Both the position numbers and the translations under genes were made by a program. A stretch of DNA of 24,482 bases from Bacteroidales bacterium (GTDB lineage Bacteria > Bacteroidota > Bacteroidia > Bacteroidales > VadinHA17). Location: positions 13,819 to 38,300 of the forward strand of contig DOTV01000042.1 in assembly GCA_003520925.1 (NCBI GenBank), read 5' to 3'. Each line of letters opens with the position of its first letter. Position 1 is the first letter of the stretch. Shown here piece after piece: positions 15,848 to 24,098 of the stretch. The notes under the pieces are model-generated. The model was not told where the DNA came from. It did not search any database and saw nothing but the letters and a program-made list of their open reading frames with translations.

Positions 15848-18064
15848 ATGAAGTCAAAACTTGTATTGTTTCCTATGCTGCTCTTTTATGCGGGTCTGAT
15901 CTCCTGCTCTGATAAAAAGATTGAACCTGTTGACTATGTAAACCCGTATATGGGCAACATCAGTCATCTCCTTGTGCCGACCTATCCCACGGTTCATCTG
16001 CCAAACAGCATGCTGCGATTCTATCCGAACAGGGATAACTACACTTCTAACCAGATCCAGGGATTTCCCCTTAACGTAGTATCGCACCGTTCAGGAAAAG
16101 TATTTAACCTGAGCCCATTTGAGGAAGATATAAGAGAAATAAATGGAAATATATCGTATACATATGATAATGAGATAGTAAAACCGTACTACTATTCAGT
16201 ATCGCTTGACGAATATGACATTGATGTAAAATTCGTCCCGGCTGAAAAATCAGGTGTTTTTTCCTTTCATTTCAATGAGGGAAGCGATCGGGGAATTATT
16301 CTGAAAACAATAAATCAGGGAGAGCTTTCTTTTGAAAATTCAAGTGTGGCAGGATATGATACATTTGATGGAGTCAAAGCTTACCTGTTCCTTGAATTTG
16401 AGAGTAAACCCGATTATGTTAAGGTCCGCGACAGGGATGGTCTTTCTGATAACAATTCAATAAGTGGCAGCAGGATAGCTCTTATTGCAGGTTTTAGCAA
16501 TAACAATTCCGAAATAAAAATACGGTACGGTTTATCCTATATCAGCCCGGAACAGGCTCAAAAAAATCTGCAGAATGATATACAGGGATGGGACGTTAAT
16601 GAACTGTCTGAAAAGGCAAGGGCAAAATGGAATACTGTTCTTTCCAAAATAAAGACAGAAGGAGGCTCCGAAAACCAGAGAAGCGTCTTTTATACTTCTC
16701 TTTACCGCTGTTATGAAAGAATGGTTGATATTACCGAGGACGGACAATATTTCAGCATCTGGAGTAAAAAAGTGGAGCCTGCCGATGATACTGCATTTTA
16801 TACTGACGACTGGGTATGGGACACCCATCTGGCTTTGCATCCCCTGCAGGTTATTCTGAATCCTGAAAAACAGGATGAAAAGATCTCTTCATATATCCGG
16901 ATGGCAAGGCAATCTGGCTGGATGCCTACATTCCCGACAATCTCGGGAGATAACCATGCAATGAACGGGAATCATTCAGCAGCAGTTTTCCTTGATGCCT
17001 GGAACAAGGGGATCCGCAGTTTTAATCTTGAAGAAGCTTATGATCATCTTAAAAACACGATCCTTTATGAAACTAAGCTTCCCTGGGTAAGGGACAGCTC
17101 GACATGGCTTGATGCATTTTATGATAAAAAAGGATACTTCCCTGCCCTCAGAAAAGAAGAACCTGAAACATGCCCAAAGGTCCACTCCTTTGAGAAACGG
17201 CAGGCAGTAGCCATAACACTTGCATCGTCCTACGACGACTGGTGTATGGCCCAAATGGCAAAAGAGCTCGGTAAAGATGGTGATTACAAATTCTTTACTA
17301 AAAGGAGCCTTAATTACAGAAACCTGTTTAAGAATGATACGGGATTTTATCATCCAAAAGACAGTACCGGAAACTGGATTGAGCCTTTTGATTACCGTTA
17401 TGACGGGGGTATGGGTGCGCGCGATTACTATGATGAAAATAATGGCTGGACTTATATCTGGCAACCTTATCATGCATTCAATGATCTTATAAAAATGATG
17501 GGAGGACCAGATAAGTTTGAGAATAAGCTCGACAGACTTTTCAGCGAGGGTATAGGAAAATCAAAATGGCAGTATTATTCTACTATGCCCGATGCCACAG
17601 GAAATGTAGGGCAGTTTGTAATGGGTAATGAACCTTCGATGCATATAGCCTACCTGTATAACCTTGCAGGTAAGCCATGGAAGACTCAGAAAAGGGTCAG
17701 GATGCTGATGGATTCCTGGTTCAGAAATGACTTAATGGGGGTTCCGGGTGATGAGGATGGAGGAGGCTTATCGGCATTTTATGTGTTTTCAGCAATGGGT
17801 TTCTACCCGATAACCCCCGGAATTCCCGAATACCAGATCGGGAGTCCGCTCTTCAGAAAAGTGAAGATCAGGCTTCAGAATGGAAAATCATTTATTGTCG
17901 TTGCGAAAAATAACAATTCAGTCAATAAGTATATACGGTCAGCAAAGCTAAACGGAAAGGAATTGACAGAGCCCGTTTTCAGTCATACAGATCTAACCGA
18001 AGGCGGGACACTTATCCTGGAAATGGGAAGCAAGCCAAATAAAATGTGGGGAACTGTGGAATGA
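15848..18064 (+). CDS. Glycoside hydrolase family 92 lipoprotein (alpha-mannosidase-like)
   Basis: The 738-residue product has a lipoprotein signal with Cys20 in GLISC. The mature start VDYVNPYMGN matches the GH92 opening, but the usual GTGGHGHT-like stretch is absent, so it belongs to a divergent branch. The catalytic domain is clear: WVWDTHLALHPL, GWMPTFPTISGDNHAMNGNHSA, GNEPSMHIAYLYNLAGKPW with Glu595, and GVPGDEDGGGLSAFYVFSAMGFYPITPG with Asp635 and Asp637, spaced like the catalytic aspartates reported for Bacteroides GH92 enzymes; I infer Glu595 as the general acid. GH92 enzymes are calcium-dependent exo-alpha-mannosidases; linkage and true sugar here are unknown. As a lipoprotein it sits in the outer membrane or periplasm. 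Its stop overlaps the next gene's ATG (18061-18064). Confidence 0.92.
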   Translation: MKSKLVLFPMLLFYAGLISCSDKKIEPVDYVNPYMGNISHLLVPTYPTVHLPNSMLRFYPNRDNYTSNQIQGFPLNVVSHRSGKVFNLSPFEEDIREINGNISYTYDNEIVKPYYYSVSLDEYDIDVKFVPAEKSGVFSFHFNEGSDRGIILKTINQGELSFENSSVAGYDTFDGVKAYLFLEFESKPDYVKVRDRDGLSDNNSISGSRIALIAGFSNNNSEIKIRYGLSYISPEQAQKNLQNDIQGWDVNELSEKARAKWNTVLSKIKTEGGSENQRSVFYTSLYRCYERMVDITEDGQYFSIWSKKVEPADDTAFYTDDWVWDTHLALHPLQVILNPEKQDEKISSYIRMARQSGWMPTFPTISGDNHAMNGNHSAAVFLDAWNKGIRSFNLEEAYDHLKNTILYETKLPWVRDSSTWLDAFYDKKGYFPALRKEEPETCPKVHSFEKRQAVAITLASSYDDWCMAQMAKELGKDGDYKFFTKRSLNYRNLFKNDTGFYHPKDSTGNWIEPFDYRYDGGMGARDYYDENNGWTYIWQPYHAFNDLIKMMGGPDKFENKLDRLFSEGIGKSKWQYYSTMPDATGNVGQFVMGNEPSMHIAYLYNLAGKPWKTQKRVRMLMDSWFRNDLMGVPGDEDGGGLSAFYVFSAMGFYPITPGIPEYQIGSPLFRKVKIRLQNGKSFIVVAKNNNSVNKYIRSAKLNGKELTEPVFSHTDLTEGGTLILEMGSKPNKMWGTVE

Positions 18065-19209
18065 CCTGCGATTTTGATGTGATAATTTCCGGGGCTGGTC
18101 CTGCAGGATGTACTGCTGCCCTTGCTCTTAGTTCATCAGGGCTCAGGATTGCATTAATGGAAAAGGAAAAGTTCCCACGGGAAAAGGTATGCGGAGATGC
18201 CATCCCTGCTTATGTCCCGAAAGTCCTGGACACTATAAATAGCGAATATGCTGAAGCTTTTAAGGGACTGGCTGAAAAGGCAGAGGCTGACGTCTGCCGT
18301 ATTATTGCTCCCGACAGAAAAGCAATCGACCTGAAATTCTCAGAGAACGGATTCATTTGCAAACGTCAGGTTTTTGATAATTTTCTTCTTGACCTTGTAT
18401 CGGGGCTTTCCAATGTTACAGTTTTTCAGGAAACTGCAATAAGAGATATAACAATAAAAGAGAACCATGCATTAATTCTGGCCGGGAATGATATTTTGGT
18501 GACGGCAAAGCTGGCTATAGGTTGCGATGGCTCCGGAAGCATTATAAGAAAAAGACTTGCCGTGACTAAAATCAATTCTGGAGAAGGTTCTGTTGCTGCT
18601 CGTGCTTATTTCAGGGATGTAAAGGATAATCCGCCCGGTACTCTTGAGTTTCATTTTCTGAAGGAGCTGCGCCCGGGATATTTCTGGATCTTTCCACTAC
18701 CTGGTAACATGTATAACGTCGGATTGGGAATGCCTTCAATAACTATTTCTGAAAAGAAGATTAATCTCAGGAAAGAGATTTTACGGATCATTGAAAGAGA
18801 TCCTTTTCTGAGTCCCAGGTTTTCAGATGCAGAAATTACAGGTGAGATCAGAGGACATCATCTGCCTCTTCTAACCCGCAAAAATGGAATTTCCGGTGAG
18901 CGATTCATTCTTTGCGGTGATGCAGCTTCACTGATAAATCCTGCGACCGGATCCGGAATCGGGCAGGCAATGCAATCAGGAAGGTTTGCTGGCTGGCAGG
19001 CGCTTAAATGCTTTGAAAAGAATGACTTCACTGCAGGATTTATAAGTTCTTATGATAATACTGTATATGATAAAATATGGCATGAAAATAGAAATTACTT
19101 ATTTATACGAGATCATGTTTTCAAATATCCGTGGAGGCTGAATACTGTTATCAGAGCAGGCTCAAAAAACAAATTTATCTATAAAACAATTTTAAAAGCG
19201 CTGAACTAA
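18061..19209 (+). CDS. FAD-dependent oxidoreductase, geranylgeranyl reductase family
   Basis: A 382-residue flavoprotein. The start is set at the ATG at 18061, which overlaps the GH92 stop as ATGA; a longer reading from 18046 adds five residues of no family value. The FAD-binding Rossmann loop is DVIISGAGPAGCTAAL (Gly11-Gly16), followed by EKEKFPREKVCGDAIPAYV, the family's Cys-Gly-Asp block, and the second FAD motif CGDAASLINPATGSGIGQAM (Gly286-Asp287). This places it in the geranylgeranyl reductase/BchP-like group, which reduces isoprenoid double bonds in quinones, archaeal lipids or chlorophylls; in Bacteroidota the substrate is mostly unknown. Translational coupling with a GH92 gene is unexpected, since one product is cytoplasmic and the other exported. 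No clear signal or membrane segment. Confidence 0.88.
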   Translation: MTCDFDVIISGAGPAGCTAALALSSSGLRIALMEKEKFPREKVCGDAIPAYVPKVLDTINSEYAEAFKGLAEKAEADVCRIIAPDRKAIDLKFSENGFICKRQVFDNFLLDLVSGLSNVTVFQETAIRDITIKENHALILAGNDILVTAKLAIGCDGSGSIIRKRLAVTKINSGEGSVAARAYFRDVKDNPPGTLEFHFLKELRPGYFWIFPLPGNMYNVGLGMPSITISEKKINLRKEILRIIERDPFLSPRFSDAEITGEIRGHHLPLLTRKNGISGERFILCGDAASLINPATGSGIGQAMQSGRFAGWQALKCFEKNDFTAGFISSYDNTVYDKIWHENRNYLFIRDHVFKYPWRLNTVIRAGSKNKFIYKTILKALN

Positions 19210-19279
19210 TAATTAACTATGCAGCATTTCAGAATTCAATCCGTATTTTGTTTATCAGTCAATTAACTAACCTGAACAA

Positions 19280-20797
19280 ATGAAAAAAAATACCCTACTC
19301 AGACTTCTGACATTAATAATAATTTTCGGAATTCAATTCAATTTTGTTTTAGGACAAAATCTGAATGAAGTAAAAGACTCAATCTATTCTGACATTCTAA
19401 AAGAACAGAGGTCAATCAGAGTATTTCTCCCGGAGACTTATAAACCTGGAACAGGGGAGAAATATGAGACCATATATCTGACCGACGGAGAATGGGCTGC
19501 AGGAGTATTCCCTTTCATTAACAATTTCGCAAGAAATGAGAAATTCATTCCCCATGTTATGCTCGTGGCTCTGCCGAACAGGTATATAGAAAAAGCAAAT
19601 CAGCGCGACAGAGATCTTTTGCCTGTTCACGTTGCCGACAACACTCTTTCAGGAGGTGCTGACAAGTATCTCTCCTTTTTAAAAAATGAGCTTATCCCTT
19701 ATATCAACAAAACATATCCGGCTAACGGAACCAATGCACTCTATGGTCATTCATACGGAGGATTGTTTTGCATGTATGCTTTGCTTACAGAGCCTCAATT
19801 GTTTGAATCCTATCTGGCAACTGATCCCTCTTTCTGGTGGAATAAGGATTTTGTAATAAGACTTGCATCCGAAAGACTGGAAACTCTTCCTCCAGACAAG
19901 CTCCTCTGGATTGCCGGGATAGAATCGACTTATAAGGGCATGGGAATAAACCGGATGGATTCAGTGCTTAAGCTCAAAGCCCCTAAAAGTCTCAAATGGA
20001 AGATTGGCCTTTTTCCCAATGAAACCCATAATTCCGTCAGATTTAAAGCTATTTATGACGGATTGAAATTCTCATATTCAGGTTATCCGGGGACACCACC
20101 AGTTTATCACCCGATGAATGGCATCCTGTTGAAAGACAAACCGGCAATGATTTATATTATGAATCAGTACTCCGATCTCAGATACAGTATTGATGGTACT
20201 GATCCTGATGACAAATCCCCTAAAGCGGGTCAGAAATTTACAATAACAGGTCCTGCTCAATTAGTATTAAAATCATTTTCATCGAGTGGTAAATTTGACG
20301 GTGTGGCAAAAGGCATTTTTGAGCTGGGAGATGTGCTTCCATCCATTCCAATGCCTAAAAAGGTTTCAGCCGGAGGATTAAAGTATTCATATTATGAGGG
20401 TAGCTGGGACAAGCTCCCCGATTTTAAAAACCTGAAACCTGTCAGTACAGGGGTCACCGACTCTCTCTTTCAAATTAACAAACTCCCATCAAAAACCAAT
20501 TTTGCATGTCTGTTTGAAGGGTACATTGAAATAGTATCCGATGGTTACTACCTTTTTGCATTGGGTTCAAATGATGGCTCCAGGCTTTATCTGGGAAACA
20601 AGCTTGTAATTGATAATGACGGGCTAAAAAAAGAAGAAAGCATGATGTCATTTCTTCTGCCTTTGCAAAAAGGATTTTATCCGTTACGTATTGAATACTT
20701 TCAGAAAGATGAAAGCTTCAGCTTTAGCCTGGTTTACTTAATACCAAATGCTGACAATCCGACTAATATTCCGGCAAAATTTCAGTACCATAAATAA
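19280..20797 (+). CDS. Secreted esterase (alpha/beta hydrolase) with chitobiase-like and PA14 domains
   Basis: The 505-residue product starts with a signal peptide (hydrophobic residues 8-25, then LGQ). Residues ~30-265 form a PF00756-type putative esterase: SIRVFLPETY, YETIYLTDGEWA, the nucleophile elbow YGHSYGGLF with Ser158, and a late histidine in NETHNSVRF (His250). Residues ~270-345 resemble the chitobiase/beta-hexosaminidase C-terminal module (DLRYSIDGTDPDDKSP, LVLKSFSSSGK). Residues ~365-503 form a PA14-like domain (YYEGSWDKLPDF, GYIEIVSDGYYLFALGSNDGSRLYL, GFYPLRIEYFQ), a carbohydrate- or surface-binding module. The enzyme probably removes ester substituents from a polysaccharide or siderophore-like compound outside the cytoplasm; substrate is inferred only. 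It follows the flavoprotein gene by 70 bases. Confidence 0.88.
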   Translation: MKKNTLLRLLTLIIIFGIQFNFVLGQNLNEVKDSIYSDILKEQRSIRVFLPETYKPGTGEKYETIYLTDGEWAAGVFPFINNFARNEKFIPHVMLVALPNRYIEKANQRDRDLLPVHVADNTLSGGADKYLSFLKNELIPYINKTYPANGTNALYGHSYGGLFCMYALLTEPQLFESYLATDPSFWWNKDFVIRLASERLETLPPDKLLWIAGIESTYKGMGINRMDSVLKLKAPKSLKWKIGLFPNETHNSVRFKAIYDGLKFSYSGYPGTPPVYHPMNGILLKDKPAMIYIMNQYSDLRYSIDGTDPDDKSPKAGQKFTITGPAQLVLKSFSSSGKFDGVAKGIFELGDVLPSIPMPKKVSAGGLKYSYYEGSWDKLPDFKNLKPVSTGVTDSLFQINKLPSKTNFACLFEGYIEIVSDGYYLFALGSNDGSRLYLGNKLVIDNDGLKKEESMMSFLLPLQKGFYPLRIEYFQKDESFSFSLVYLIPNADNPTNIPAKFQYHK

Positions 20798-20925
20798 AAA
20801 CAGGTGCCACCGGATATGAGAAAATTTGGTTGTCTTCTCAGATTTATTTAATTTCAACCGGATATCGATCAGTGAACTGACTTTTTCCGTAGAATTTTTC
20901 ATATTTACATTCTAAGAGTTAACCA

Positions 20926-21099
20926 ATGAATACAAAATCAATTATCTATTTCGGATCAGGGTTGATTTCAGTGATTATAGCACTGATCATTTTTTTCCGT
21001 GGCCTTGATATAAAAGCATTGCTTTTTCTGATTTTCGGTGTTGCAGCTGTTTTGCTGTTCCGGCAGGGTGTGGCTGAAATGAAAAAGAAAAAAGAGTAA
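20926..21099 (+). CDS. 57-residue two-helix membrane protein
   Basis: A short frame from ATG 20926 to TAA 21097-21099. Two hydrophobic stretches (about residues 6-24 and 29-46) are separated by FRGLDIK, and the protein ends with a basic tail (EMKKKKE), as in small inner-membrane proteins with both ends in the cytoplasm. Lys/Arg placement follows the positive-inside rule. It has no homology I can name. It lies between the esterase and a secreted unknown protein, with about 70 bases to the next start. Supported by composition and clean boundaries only. Confidence 0.6.
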   Translation: MNTKSIIYFGSGLISVIIALIIFFRGLDIKALLFLIFGVAAVLLFRQGVAEMKKKKE

Positions 21100-21169
21100 A
21101 TCAATTATCCGGCGAACCTGAACAATTGCTTTGATTTAAAGGTTTATTAGTTATTAAATATCTGTCATT

Positions 21170-22234
21170 ATGAAAAAATTCTTATTGGTTCTCTCTGCAA
21201 TATTTTTGATTATTTCAAACCCTGTTGATTCTCAAGGATTATTGAATAAGGTGAGGAAAGCCGTTTCGAAAGAAATCTCAGGAGTAATAAATGAAGACAG
21301 TGGTACAAATACCTCAAAACCTGGTCCTGAGCCTGCATGTGCCTGTGATGACGCTAAAATGATTCTTGATCTCGCAAAATATAAGATTGCCTATAATGAG
21401 TTTACAATCTGTACAAAAGATGACGGGAGCATGCTTGTGTACGATAAAATGGGAAGTAAGTATTATATTGTTAAAGATGGGGTATCAGAGGGACCTTACA
21501 AGGAGGGGGATCCCATTATACAAGGATTTTGTTCAGACAGCAACGATAGTGGTAATGATGAAAAAGCCGATGCCTGGGTAAAGAAATATCCTGGGTTCAT
21601 TTCCCGGTCAGGCGATAAATACCTGATCAAATTCGGGGGTAAGAATTATGGTCCCTATGCTATGATAAGTGATTTTGCACTTTCAAACTCTAAAAGCAAA
21701 TTTGCTGCTATTGTAACCGAAAATATGTTTATTACTGAAGCTCAGGGCAGGAAGATGGAAGAAGCTATGAAAAATGCAAAAACCGATCAGGAAAGGATGG
21801 ATATTGCAATGTCAATGAGCCAGAATGCACAAAGTCAGATGATGAAGGACGGCGGCAAATCGTTGCAGCCGCAACTTATCACTAATGTACCGGGAGCAAC
21901 CTTCGATGTGGCTACCTGGATGGGGGGCAAACTTAACGGTACAGCTAAATTCGATGATCTGGTTGTGATTGCTCCCGACAGAATTATGGATATGACCGGA
22001 AAGACAACGATTAAGCTCCCACAGAATTCTTATGATTCAAAAGGGATGTTTTTAAACACATCCGGCACGAAGTATGCAATGTACAATTCGGGTGCACTGA
22101 CATTCAGCGACAATACTACTTTGGCGGAAGTTTTTAATCCATACATGGCCAAAACTGACGGAAAAGTATTTCTGACCTACATGTATTACTCGCCCGGGAA
22201 GAATGCAGTTATGCAATGTGCGATACCTTTCTGA
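21170..22234 (+). CDS. Secreted protein of unknown function
   Basis: The 354-residue product has a signal peptide (MKKFLLVLSAIFLIISNPVDS, residues 1-21). After a Ser/Pro/Gly-rich linker comes a CACDDAKMILDLAKYKI segment with two close cysteines, a third at TICTKDD and a fourth at GFCSDS, possibly disulphide-bonded. Two related blocks, YYIVKDGVSEGPYKEGD and YLIKFGGKNYGPYAMISDF, resemble WG-type or beta-propeller-like repeats that end in G-P-Y. A helical, Met/Gln-rich stretch (about residues 185-225) follows. I do not recognise the family. It is followed after 89 bases by the lysozyme-like gene in the same direction. Confidence 0.75.
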   Translation: MKKFLLVLSAIFLIISNPVDSQGLLNKVRKAVSKEISGVINEDSGTNTSKPGPEPACACDDAKMILDLAKYKIAYNEFTICTKDDGSMLVYDKMGSKYYIVKDGVSEGPYKEGDPIIQGFCSDSNDSGNDEKADAWVKKYPGFISRSGDKYLIKFGGKNYGPYAMISDFALSNSKSKFAAIVTENMFITEAQGRKMEEAMKNAKTDQERMDIAMSMSQNAQSQMMKDGGKSLQPQLITNVPGATFDVATWMGGKLNGTAKFDDLVVIAPDRIMDMTGKTTIKLPQNSYDSKGMFLNTSGTKYAMYNSGALTFSDNTTLAEVFNPYMAKTDGKVFLTYMYYSPGKNAVMQCAIPF

Positions 22235-22323
22235 CGATTAATACTTTGTCCGGGTCCTCCAATACTTAACCTGAGTTTTACTTATCTTAAAGACATAATC
22301 CCATTTATACATAATCGGCATAA

Positions 22324-23034
22324 GTGAAATTCTTACGGATAATCTTAATCATTATCTTTCTTTTCTGTTCCGGAATTATTGCATTTCCCCAAAAAACGGA
22401 TTATAAAAATATTTTTGGCAGCGACTGGGAAAAAGCAGAATCATTTATTTCGGAGAATGCGTCATGGATGAAACAGATTTGCCAGAAGTATGATGTTTCT
22501 TATCCATTGGCCATTGCTGTTGTTTTTCCTGAATTGATAAGATACTCCGCTATCCGAGATAAAATGGAGATTACTCTGCTTAAAGCATTATATATAAACC
22601 TCGGAGAGGAGTATGCGAACTTTTCAATAGGCCGGTTCCAGATGAAACCTTCATTTGCTGAATCAGTCCAAAGAAAAGTGTCGATTCTGAAGGGAAGGAT
22701 CAGATACCATTTCAGGGGAAAAACAGCAAACGAAGATATCAGGAAGTACAGAGCATTGGTTGTTGAGGATCTTGAACAGCCCGAATCTCAGTTCCTTTAT
22801 CTTATTGCATTTCTAAAGATCTGCGAAAATGTATATCCCATGAAAGATATGGATGAGGATAGAAGGCTGAGATTTCTCGCAACAGCATATAATTACAGCT
22901 TTCTGAAAAGCTTTGATGAGGTAGATAAAATGACTGGCAAAAAGTTCTTTTATGCAAATCTCATCAAGGGAGAAAGCTATTCATATGCCGATATTTCGGT
23001 TTTCTGGTATAGGAATTATCAGAATAACAAATAG
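22324..23034 (+). CDS. Secreted lysozyme-fold-like protein, possible transglycosylase
   Basis: The 236-residue product starts at GTG 22324; an in-frame TAA lies directly before it, and the signal peptide (hydrophobic to about residue 21) begins at once, so GTG is the likely start. A VSYPLAIAVVFPELIRYS block places Glu70 where lytic transglycosylases carry their catalytic glutamate, and FSIGRFQMKPSFAESV (about residues 100-115) resembles the GLMQIxP motif. A helical second half ends with LATAYNYSFLKSFDEV and ADISVFWYRNYQNNK. Role in cell-wall cleavage is inferred from these motifs. The stop TAG borrows its last base from the palindromic element beginning at 23034, so the C-terminus might be shortened by insertion. 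Confidence 0.7.
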   Translation: MKFLRIILIIIFLFCSGIIAFPQKTDYKNIFGSDWEKAESFISENASWMKQICQKYDVSYPLAIAVVFPELIRYSAIRDKMEITLLKALYINLGEEYANFSIGRFQMKPSFAESVQRKVSILKGRIRYHFRGKTANEDIRKYRALVVEDLEQPESQFLYLIAFLKICENVYPMKDMDEDRRLRFLATAYNYSFLKSFDEVDKMTGKKFFYANLIKGESYSYADISVFWYRNYQNNK

Positions 23035-23181
23035 GCTGTCTAAAAAGTAGCAAATTGATTGTCTTTCCTTTGTGCGACTTTGTGCTTTCCTTTGTGATCC
23101 TTTGTGGTTCAATAATTTAAAACTAACCACAAAGGCACACAAAGGTTATCACTAAGGACACAAAGGGCTTTTGAGACGTCC
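23034..23181. mobile_element. MITE-like palindromic element with terminal inverted repeats
   Basis: About 148 bases without a coding frame. The ends are imperfect terminal inverted repeats: GGCTGTCTAAAAAG (23034-23047) and CTTTTGAGACGTCC (23168-23181), 11 of 14 paired positions. GGCTGTCT-type termini are typical of several insertion sequences. Inside is a long imperfect palindrome, left arm 23067-23109 and right arm 23125-23166, around an AT-rich loop. The left arm has four CTTTGTG motifs at 23068, 23078, 23090 and 23100 (spacing 10, 12, 10). No transposase is present and no clear target duplication is seen. It lies between two convergent genes and could also stop transcription both ways. Confidence 0.65.
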
Positions 23182-23206
23182 TCCTATATAAATTACTGAA
23201 GCAATT

Positions 23207-23890
23207 TCAGAATCTGTACCCAACCGAAAGCCCGAACCCGAAATTCTTTTTTGAAGTCTGGTCATTTGGAAGACCGTAATCAGAGTTCACTTTAAGCAAT
23301 CCCATCTGGCCCTCAAGTTGAAGTATGAGATTGTTGTAAAACTCGTACCCAATGAAGATATTCGCCCCTGCATCAATTCCCCTGTAGTAAACATAGGTGG
23401 TCGGTTCTGACGAAGCGTCGCTCAGAAACTTCACTTTAAGCTCTGTAGTAATGGTACCTGATTTGACCCTTTCCTTACCAAGTACACCATAGCCTCCGTA
23501 AGGCCCGGCCCCAATAAGAAGATGTCCGTCGCCAAACTGTGGCCTGTAAAGCAGATTGAGTGGAACCTCTACATAGCCAAGGCTTACCGTTTTGGTAATA
23601 TCATCGGTAATTATATCCTGCCTTGAACCCTTCACGGCGAAAAAGATCCCTGGCTGAACCCAGAAGTCATCAAATATTGAAAGTATTAAATTTCCCCCAA
23701 CATGGAATCCCGGATTAAACTTATTTTTCAGTTTTTCACCCCAGTAATCAGTCCCTGCCAGTGTCTGCAGCCCACCCCCGCCTATTATTCCAAAGTGAAT
23801 TCCTGTTTCAACTTTTTTTCTTTTCTGGGCAAAAGTCTGGGGAACCAACACAGTGAAGATGAGTATAAAAGCAAAAAGTCTTGTCTTCAT
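23207..23890 (-). CDS. PorT-type outer-membrane beta-barrel protein
   Basis: The start is set at the ATG at 23890, giving 227 residues, because a signal peptide begins there (MKTRLFAFILIFTVLVPQTFAQ); an ATG at 23962 would only add 24 unsupported residues. The mature part follows the OMP_b-brl_2/PorT pattern: GIHFGIIGGGGLQTL, PGFHVGGNLILSIFDDFWVQPGIFFAVKGS, YVEVPLNLLYRP, LLIGAGPYGGYGV, GANIFIGYEFYNNLILQLEGQMGL and a final GFGLSVGYRF strand with terminal Phe for BAM recognition. This suggests about eight strands. Such small barrels are common in Bacteroidota, some linked to type IX secretion, but most have no known function. Transcribed alone, convergent with the lysozyme-like gene. Confidence 0.88.
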   Translation of the reverse strand: MKTRLFAFILIFTVLVPQTFAQKRKKVETGIHFGIIGGGGLQTLAGTDYWGEKLKNKFNPGFHVGGNLILSIFDDFWVQPGIFFAVKGSRQDIITDDITKTVSLGYVEVPLNLLYRPQFGDGHLLIGAGPYGGYGVLGKERVKSGTITTELKVKFLSDASSEPTTYVYYRGIDAGANIFIGYEFYNNLILQLEGQMGLLKVNSDYGLPNDQTSKKNFGFGLSVGYRF

Positions 23891-24098
23891 AAAAAATGTA
23901 TTTGTTATAAATATTGTCTGAATTAAATGTTTAATGGTTGTTTGCGCAAGTGATTCAATCAAAATATTAACTTCTGCAAATTAAGGAATTGTTTGTACAA
24001 AAAAAATCCTTAAATTACTATCAATTATAAACCGGGCTTACAAAGATATTGACAACTTTATTTGTTTATTTATCAATTTATTAACTAATTTTTTTAAA

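Noticed and set aside
16976..17473. 165-codon minus-strand frame inside the GH92 gene
   Set aside because: It lies fully within conserved GH92 catalytic sequence on the plus strand and its translation has no recognisable domain.
18046..18060. Upstream ATG for the flavoprotein at 18046
   Set aside because: The ATG at 18061 overlaps the GH92 stop as ATGA and places the FAD loop at the usual distance from the N-terminus.
20869..20886. Small hairpin TCAG-TGAA-CTGA followed by CTTTTT after the esterase gene, a possible terminator
   Set aside because: The stem is only about four pairs with low GC, too weak to call.
23891..23962. Longer start for the PorT-type barrel at 23962
   Set aside because: The extra 24 residues would precede a normal signal peptide that begins at the ATG at 23890, which would block export.
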